Part shown: in pieces, positions 7,025 through 11,073 of the stretch
How the letters are laid out: every line of letters starts with the position of its first letter
Numbering within the stretch: position 1 is the stretch's first letter
Origin: an uncultured Lachnospiraceae bacterium
Lineage (GTDB): Bacteria > Bacillota > Clostridia > Lachnospirales > Lachnospiraceae
NCBI GenBank assembly: GCA_910588885.1
Contig: CAJUSQ010000052.1
Location: forward strand, 7,814 to 18,886
Length of the DNA stretch: 11,073 bases
Direction of reading: 5' to 3'
Made by a program: the position numbers and the translations under genes
Notes under the pieces: generated by a model
The model's input: only the letters and a program-made list of their open reading frames with translations
Database searches by the model: none
Told to the model about the DNA's origin: nothing

Positions 7025-7450
7025 CTATATTAATAGTTCTTTTATAAAAAACAATTCCATGGGCTGTGCATATCTTGGAATAGGAATCACAAGTCCCCCG
7101 CAATCCCGGTATCCCAGCTTTCGGTAAAAATGCTGCGCCGTTTCGTCCGCCTGGGTGGAGGTCAGCAGCATTCCATAGCCCTGTTCCTTCATGTCCCGTT
7201 CCCAATGCTCCATCAACCGTCTTCCGTACCCGCGTTTCTGACAGGGGCCGTCTATAAAAAGCATGGTGCAAAAAGGGGTATTGTCCCAAAAAAAATTGTA
7301 TCGTAACAACCCGACCGGCCGTTCCTTCTCCAGTAATACATATCCTTGTTTCCGACTTACTTTATCTGCAAATTCGGTTTCCGGCAAATGATGGTCCAGG
7401 CGATACCAGAATTCCCGGTCAGACGCCTCTACATATTTTATTCGTATCAT
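7025..7450 (-). CDS. GNAT family N-acetyltransferase
   Basis: This 141-residue cytosolic protein has a GNAT fold. The acetyl-CoA pyrophosphate loop reads QKRGYGRRLM at 71-80 (Q/R-x-x-G-x-G), and the later AQHFYRKLGY at 105-114 is the usual motif B helix and turn. It should move an acetyl group from acetyl-CoA to an amine, but the substrate cannot be read from the sequence. The ATG at 7450 has AGAGGA about 10 nt upstream, and the gene begins 25 bp after the end of the out-of-frame segment behind ogt. It is probably the last gene of the ltaE-ogt run, although no terminator is visible after its stop. Confidence 0.88.
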   Translation of the reverse strand: MIRIKYVEASDREFWYRLDHHLPETEFADKVSRKQGYVLLEKERPVGLLRYNFFWDNTPFCTMLFIDGPCQKRGYGRRLMEHWERDMKEQGYGMLLTSTQADETAQHFYRKLGYRDCGGLVIPIPRYAQPMELFFIKELLI

Positions 7451-7475
7451 TCTATTTTTTTCCTCTTTTCGTCCC

Positions 7476-7680
7476 CTATTCCGGAAATTGCCCCGGAAAC
7501 TTCTGCTTTTCCCCGGTCTGAAACGCTTTTGTATATGCTTCTATTTCCGATTCCTGCCGATTCCCAAACACCTCCGGCAGGTAAAACCTTCCGCCGAACT
7601 CCCCAAGTCCGCCTTTTACAAGCTCCAGACCCAGAAAAGCGTCAAAATCCTCCCCCTCCCAAGTGGTAATCCCGAAATGG
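7476..7680 (-). pseudogene. Out-of-frame coding remnant behind ogt
   Basis: After the ogt stop at 7681, the minus strand stays open in another frame down to 7476 and encodes about 67 residues that look protein-like (HFGITTWEGEDFDAFLGLEL, later GRFYLPEVFGNRQ, ending KFPGQFPE). No start codon with a ribosome binding site is placed to make it alone; upstream this frame runs through ogt and reads as shadow sequence. The simplest reading is that it once continued the extended ogt frame and was separated by an insertion or deletion near 7680-7720. I do not recognise the family. It could instead be a short non-coding spacer that is open by chance. Confidence 0.4.
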
Positions 7681-8361
7681 TCACAGGTTTGAAAGCCATG
7701 CCTGGTTGTGAAACGTAATCTCATACCCCTGCGCAGTCCGTTCCATCTGCAAGTCAAAACAGTGTTCCGTCGTATACCGCATGGGGAGTATCGTTCCTTC
7801 CCATTCCTCCTTCGGAAGCGGGACGATGGCAAGGCCAAGTCCCTTTTTCGGCACAAAAAGTGTCGGCAAATCTGCATGTTCCATTGTGAGCAGCTTCATT
7901 TTTTTCTCAATCCCTCCTGCATATCCCGTCAAACTTCCGTTCGTTCCAACTACCCTGTGACAGGGAATCATCAAAGAAATGGCATTGTGCCCTACGGCCC
8001 CGCCAACCGCCTGTGCCGACATTCTTTCCAGCCCCATCTGCTCCGCCATACGTTTGGCAATTTCCCCATATGTCATGGTCTGCCCATAGGGTATGGTAAG
8101 CATAATTTCCCACACGGCTCTGCGGAAAGGGGTTGTTTCCATTTTAAGGGGCGGCGTAAAATCCGGGGCCTTTCCGCTGAAATAGAGATCCAGCCATTTC
8201 TTCGCCTCCTCAAAAACCGGCAGCTTTTTTGTTTCACAAACTCCCGGCAGCGTACTTCCAAAATACTTCTGGCCGTCAAACCAGAGCCCTGTAATTTCAT
8301 TGCCGTTGCTGGAAATCGTGATACCGCCCAAGGGCGACTGATAATGGTCAAGATAGGTCAT
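7681..8361 (-). CDS. ogt: Methylated-DNA--protein-cysteine methyltransferase with abnormal C-terminal tail
   Basis: The first 174 residues form an Ogt/MGMT alkyl-DNA repair protein, which transfers a methyl or alkyl group from O6-alkylguanine to its own cysteine in a one-time reaction. The active site IPCHR is at 132-136 with C134 as acceptor, preceded by AVGGAVGHN (118-126) and the helix-turn-helix region PYGQTMTYGEIA (91-102). Family members usually end soon after the VPKKG-like segment, here at 170-174. This frame continues for 52 residues (LGLAIVPLPKEEWEGTILPM, then RYTTEHCFDLQ) to a stop at 7681. The tail resembles, to my eye, the start of a GNAT acetyltransferase, which would make this a fusion with a broken second domain. 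The ATG at 8361 has AAGAGG 9 nt upstream and lies 29 bp after ltaE. Confidence 0.9.
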   Translation of the reverse strand: MTYLDHYQSPLGGITISSNGNEITGLWFDGQKYFGSTLPGVCETKKLPVFEEAKKWLDLYFSGKAPDFTPPLKMETTPFRRAVWEIMLTIPYGQTMTYGEIAKRMAEQMGLERMSAQAVGGAVGHNAISLMIPCHRVVGTNGSLTGYAGGIEKKMKLLTMEHADLPTLFVPKKGLGLAIVPLPKEEWEGTILPMRYTTEHCFDLQMERTAQGYEITFHNQAWLSNL

Positions 8362-8390
8362 TCCATGATACCTCTTACATTTGTGTTATT

Positions 8391-9437
8391 TCACGGTTTT
8401 TGGCACAAATCCGACAGTGCCTGGATCAGCGCCCGGATTTCTTCCTCCTTGGTGGCCCAGCTGGTGCAGAACCGGATCGCACTGTGCGTCTCGTCCACCC
8501 GCTGCTGGTATTCAAATTCAAAATTTTCCCGCAGCTTGTCACAAATCGTATCCGGCAGCACCACAAACTGCTGATTGGTAGGAGAATCTATGAAAAACGT
8601 AAGGCCCAGCTTCCGGAAGGCGTCCCGCAGCTGCTCTGCCAATGCAATGGCATGGGCAGAAATTTCAAAATACAGGTCTTCTTCAAACAAGGTCAGAAAC
8701 TGCAGCCCCAAAAGCCTGCCCTTTGCCAGCATTCCGCCCCGCTGCTTGATATTGTAGCGGAAATCTTTTTTCAGCCCCTCCCGTAAAATTACCACTGCTT
8801 CCCCAAACAAAGCCCCTACCTTGGTCCCTCCGATATAGAACACATCGCACAGCTTTGCCAGGGTGGGCAGATCCAGATCATTTTCCCGGCTGGCCAGCCC
8901 GTATCCCAGACGGGCGCCGTCTACAAACAGCCATACGTTCCGCTGACGGCAAACCTGGCTGATTTCCGTCAGCTCTGCCTTGCTGTACAAGGTTCCAAGC
9001 TCGGTAGGATTGGAAATGTAAACCATCCCGGGCTGTACGATATGCTCCATGCTCTCGTCCGTGGCCTGCCAGTCGATGTATTCCGCAATCTGCGCCGCCG
9101 TCAGCTTTCCCGCTTCTTGCGGCAGTGCAATCACCTTATGCCCGGTGGCCTCTATGGCTCCGGTTTCATGGACATTGATATGGCCGCTGGCTGCCGTAAT
9201 CACGCCCTGGTAAGGCCGCAATGCGGAAGCAATCACCGTGGTATTGGTCTGAGTGCCGCCCACCAGGAAATGTACGTCCGCTTCCGGCGCCTGGCACTTT
9301 TCCCGGATCAGCTGCGCCGCCTGCATACAGTATACATCTTCTCCGTACCCCGGCGTCTGCTCGAAGTTGGTTTCTGCCAGCCGTTCCAGAATTTTCGGAT
9401 GTGCCCCTTCCGAATAATCACTATTGAATCGTATCAT
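8391..9437 (-). CDS. ltaE: Low-specificity L-threonine aldolase family protein
   Basis: This 348-residue, fold-type I PLP enzyme should split L-threonine or allo-threonine to glycine and acetaldehyde. Visible family marks are FNSDYSEG at the N-terminus, GGTQTN at 60-65, HINVHETGA at 86-94 (with the His that stacks on PLP in this family), VDGARLGYG at 172-180, and the PLP lysine K206 in YIGGTKVGA. The start at 9437 has GGGAGG 7 nt upstream. The longer in-frame start at 9575 was rejected because it would run across the promoter and has no family similarity. The family also contains related beta-eliminating aldolases, so the exact amino acid substrate is not certain. It is the first gene of the run ltaE-ogt-GNAT. 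Confidence 0.92.
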   Translation of the reverse strand: MIRFNSDYSEGAHPKILERLAETNFEQTPGYGEDVYCMQAAQLIREKCQAPEADVHFLVGGTQTNTTVIASALRPYQGVITAASGHINVHETGAIEATGHKVIALPQEAGKLTAAQIAEYIDWQATDESMEHIVQPGMVYISNPTELGTLYSKAELTEISQVCRQRNVWLFVDGARLGYGLASRENDLDLPTLAKLCDVFYIGGTKVGALFGEAVVILREGLKKDFRYNIKQRGGMLAKGRLLGLQFLTLFEEDLYFEISAHAIALAEQLRDAFRKLGLTFFIDSPTNQQFVVLPDTICDKLRENFEFEYQQRVDETHSAIRFCTSWATKEEEIRALIQALSDLCQKP

Positions 9438-9524
9438 TGTATTACCTCCCAAATTTTTCTTTCCGCAGACCACGCTTTTGTTCCCCAAACCGAGAAATCT
9501 GTGTCTGTCGGACTTAACTCTTAT

Positions 9525-9553
9525 ATCATAATAAAAAATTCCCCATCCTGCAA
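9525..9553 (-). promoter_or_regulatory. Likely sigma-A promoter for ltaE
   Basis: On the minus strand TTGCAG (9553-9548) and TATGAT (9530-9525) are 17 bp apart, in an AT-rich stretch. Transcription would start near 9518, giving a leader of about 80 nt before the ATG. I see no recognised riboswitch or T-box in that leader. Confidence 0.55.
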
Positions 9554-9615
9554 CGTATTTATGATTTTTCACCAAATTCCGTCTGCATGTTGAAATTTTT
9601 TAGCATTTTTTGCAC

Positions 9616-9644
9616 TTGTTTTTATACAATCTTTGGTTTATACT
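9616..9644 (+). promoter_or_regulatory. Possible promoter for the antiporter
   Basis: TTGTTT (9616-9621) and TATACT (9639-9644) are 17 bp apart in the AT-rich middle of the divergent region. A second -10-like TACAAT sits at 9625-9630 without a good -35. The leader to the ATG at 9726 would be about 75 nt. The remainder of 9438-9725 holds the divergent ltaE promoter and no gene that I can support. Confidence 0.4.
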
Positions 9645-9725
9645 ACATCAAGAAAAAAATTCGATTCCGGTTTCCAAAGAGAAGACCGTACAGAACTACA
9701 TACAGGAATTTGGAGGGAGTAACTT

Positions 9726-10916
9726 ATGAACTATGATTATCTGCTTTATCTTGGGATTATATTGTTAAGTACAAAGCTGATGGGTATGCTGACCCGGAAG
9801 GCCCACATGCCTCAGGTGGTAGGCGCCCTTTTGGCAGGGCTGCTGCTTGGGCCTGCCTGCTTCGGTGTGATACATGATACGGCTTTCCTGGATCAGGTGT
9901 CGGAAATCGGCGTCATCGTCCTGATGTTTATGGCAGGACTGGAAACGGATATCCAGGAATTGAAGCGCTCCGGAAAGGCTTCCTTTGTCATTGCATTGCT
10001 GGGCGTTATCGTTCCGCTTCTGGGCGGCTACGCGGTGGCCCTCTTCTGTCATGCCGGATCCGATACCCTTTCCGCCGACCTCTTCCTGCAGCGGGTCTTT
10101 ATCGGCGTAATCCTGACCGCAACCTCCGTCAGCATTTCCGTAGAGACTTTAAAGGAAATGGGCAAGGTTTCTTCCAGGGCCGGTACTGCCATTTTAGGCG
10201 CCGCCCTGATTGACGATATCCTGGGTATTATCGCCCTGACCGTCATCACCAGTATGGCGGATTCCAGCACCAACATCCTTCTGGTGCTCTTAAAAATCCT
10301 GGGCTTCTTTGTGTTTGCAATCTGCGCCGGAATCCTGTTTTCCAAAATTTTCGGCTCCTGGATTCGCCACTATCCCAACCCCAACCGCCGTTACGTGGTG
10401 ATCAGCTTCGTGTTCTGCCTGTTTATGGCCTACTGCGCAGAAGAATTTTTCGGTGTTGCGGATATCACCGGAGCTTACGCAGCCGGGCTTGTGGCCAGCT
10501 TAAGCCGGAAGCGGGATATCATTTACCATGATTTCGACACGGTGTCCTATATGCTGGTGGCCCCTGTTTTCTTTGCCAGTATTGGCCTGAAGGTCGTGCT
10601 AAGCTCCATGTCCTCCGACATTTTCATCTTTACCCTGGCGCTGCTGATTACCGCCATCCTCACTAAGGTCGCAGGCTGCGGACTGGGCGCAAAGTTCTGC
10701 CGCTACAGTACCCGGGAGTCTGTCCAAATCGGCGTCGGCATGATTTCCCGTGGGGAAGTTGCCCTGATTGTTGCCAACAAAGGTTCCTCCCTGGGCTTAA
10801 TCAGTGACAATCTCTATGCCCCCATCGTCGTGATTGTAGTTGTTACCACCATCGTAACCCCGATCTTCCTGAAGCTGGCATTTCAGAAAAAGAACAAAAC
10901 GGTTCAGGCAGGCTGA
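9726..10916 (+). CDS. CPA2-type cation:proton antiporter
   Basis: This 396-residue integral membrane protein is hydrophobic almost throughout, with about 12 to 13 helices, and should exchange Na+ or K+ for H+ across the cell membrane. The DD pair at 163-164 in ALIDDILGI matches the ion-binding Asp pair of electrogenic CPA exchangers such as NapA. K289 in FASIGLKV sits where NapA has the lysine that pairs with the Asp. GMISRGEVALI at 338-348 is typical of CPA2. There is no cytoplasmic KTN/RCK nucleotide-binding domain, unlike KefB/KefC, and the protein ends with a short basic tail. The ATG is preceded by GGAGGGAG at 6 nt. It is the only plus-strand gene and is divergent from ltaE. Whether Na+ or K+ is carried cannot be told. 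Confidence 0.92.
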   Translation: MNYDYLLYLGIILLSTKLMGMLTRKAHMPQVVGALLAGLLLGPACFGVIHDTAFLDQVSEIGVIVLMFMAGLETDIQELKRSGKASFVIALLGVIVPLLGGYAVALFCHAGSDTLSADLFLQRVFIGVILTATSVSISVETLKEMGKVSSRAGTAILGAALIDDILGIIALTVITSMADSSTNILLVLLKILGFFVFAICAGILFSKIFGSWIRHYPNPNRRYVVISFVFCLFMAYCAEEFFGVADITGAYAAGLVASLSRKRDIIYHDFDTVSYMLVAPVFFASIGLKVVLSSMSSDIFIFTLALLITAILTKVAGCGLGAKFCRYSTRESVQIGVGMISRGEVALIVANKGSSLGLISDNLYAPIVVIVVVTTIVTPIFLKLAFQKKNKTVQAG

Positions 10917-10946
10917 CCCATTGCAGGGTGCCCGTTACGTGCCAAA

Positions 10947-11025
10947 TCAAAGACCCCGCTGCTCTGCAGCGCTGCAAGCAACGGGGTATCAAACTTGCAG
11001 CGCTGCAGAGCAGCGGGGTCTTTGA
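10947..11025. repeat. Perfect 32-bp inverted repeat with 15-nt loop
   Basis: The arms at 10947-10978 and 10994-11025 are exact reverse complements over 32 bp, starting tcaaagaccccgctgctctg on the left and ending ggggtctttga on the right; the loop is 10979-10993. It begins 30 bp after the antiporter stop. The stem is GC-rich and very stable, so it could end transcription in either direction, although no T-run follows. Inside it, the loop text aacggggtatcaaa resembles the right-arm text agcggggtctttga, suggesting a family of related repeat units. A dispersed intergenic repeat (REP or MITE-like) is my preferred reading. Confidence 0.85.
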
Positions 11026-11073
11026 CCCTCGCGGCAGTCGCCAAATGTCTGCAAGCAGCCACTTGGCTCGTTG
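11026..11073. repeat. Right-edge sequence with imperfect palindrome
   Basis: The last 22 bases (11052-11073) can fold as an imperfect hairpin: caagcagcca faces tggctcgttg with two central mismatches. Together with the 32-bp inverted repeat just before it, this looks like the continuation of a structured intergenic element cut by the window edge. No gene is visible here. Confidence 0.4.

Noticed and set aside
6584..7289. Alternative minus- and plus-strand frames around the mutS-like start and the GNAT gene
   Set aside because: They are out of frame with recognised proteins and lack domain content or ribosome binding sites.
8357..8366. Two-codon frame ATG GAA TGA overlapping the ogt start
   Set aside because: A minimal frame of this kind occurs easily by chance; no evidence for leader regulation.
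9438..9575. N-terminal extension of ltaE
   Set aside because: It would overlap the likely promoter and has non-conserved residues; the start at 9437 has a strong ribosome binding site and matches the family's N-terminus.
1..11073. CRISPR arrays, tRNA or rRNA genes, transposases, phage genes, toxin-antitoxin or defence genes
   Set aside because: None was seen on either strand by reading the translations and looking for regularly spaced repeats.

Overview
The window looks like the chromosome of a spore-forming Clostridia member, most likely a Lachnospiraceae. I infer this from the adjacent yqfC-yqfD sporulation pair followed by a PhoH-family ATPase, from AGGAG-type ribosome binding sites, from moderately high GC, and from the style of the proteins (a clostridial-type cysteine synthase, a short CPA2 antiporter). 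No genus can be fixed. Nothing points to a phage, plasmid or insertion sequence. This is largely housekeeping sequence with a few local oddities.

Layout. Almost everything from 1 to 9437 is on the minus strand. Reading in the direction of transcription: a divergent intergenic region (9438-9725) carries the ltaE promoter. It is followed by ltaE (threonine aldolase family), ogt (alkyl-DNA repair methyltransferase with an unusual C-terminal extension), a leftover out-of-frame coding stretch, and a small GNAT acetyltransferase. A good extended -10 promoter at 6938-6966 then starts a second run: a membrane-anchored MutS-like ATPase, a cysteine synthase, pyrimidine-nucleoside phosphorylase, YqfC, YqfD, a PhoH-like ATPase, and the start of an unidentified membrane protein that runs off the left edge. 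The cysteine synthase and phosphorylase genes overlap by 4 bp (ATGA). yqfD overlaps phoH by 38 bp, and phoH overlaps the edge gene by 14 bp. A sigma-E-like promoter may sit directly before yqfC. On the plus strand there is one gene, a CPA2-type cation:proton antiporter (9726-10916), followed by a perfect 32-bp inverted repeat.

How the genes relate. yqfC/yqfD belong to the mother-cell sporulation programme in the relatives where they were studied, and phoH follows them in many Firmicutes. The metabolic genes upstream (cysteine synthesis, nucleoside salvage) have no obvious functional link to sporulation; they may simply be co-transcribed. The ltaE-ogt-GNAT run likewise looks like a convenience operon.

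The points most worth a second look are: a 21-bp, four-copy heptad repeat plus small palindromes that extend the C-terminus of PhoH; the ogt reading frame, which continues past its normal end into what looks like a broken acetyltransferase-like segment with a frame change; the membrane-inserted MutS homologue; and the long perfect inverted repeat at the right edge. I did not find convincing evidence of an undescribed multi-gene system.
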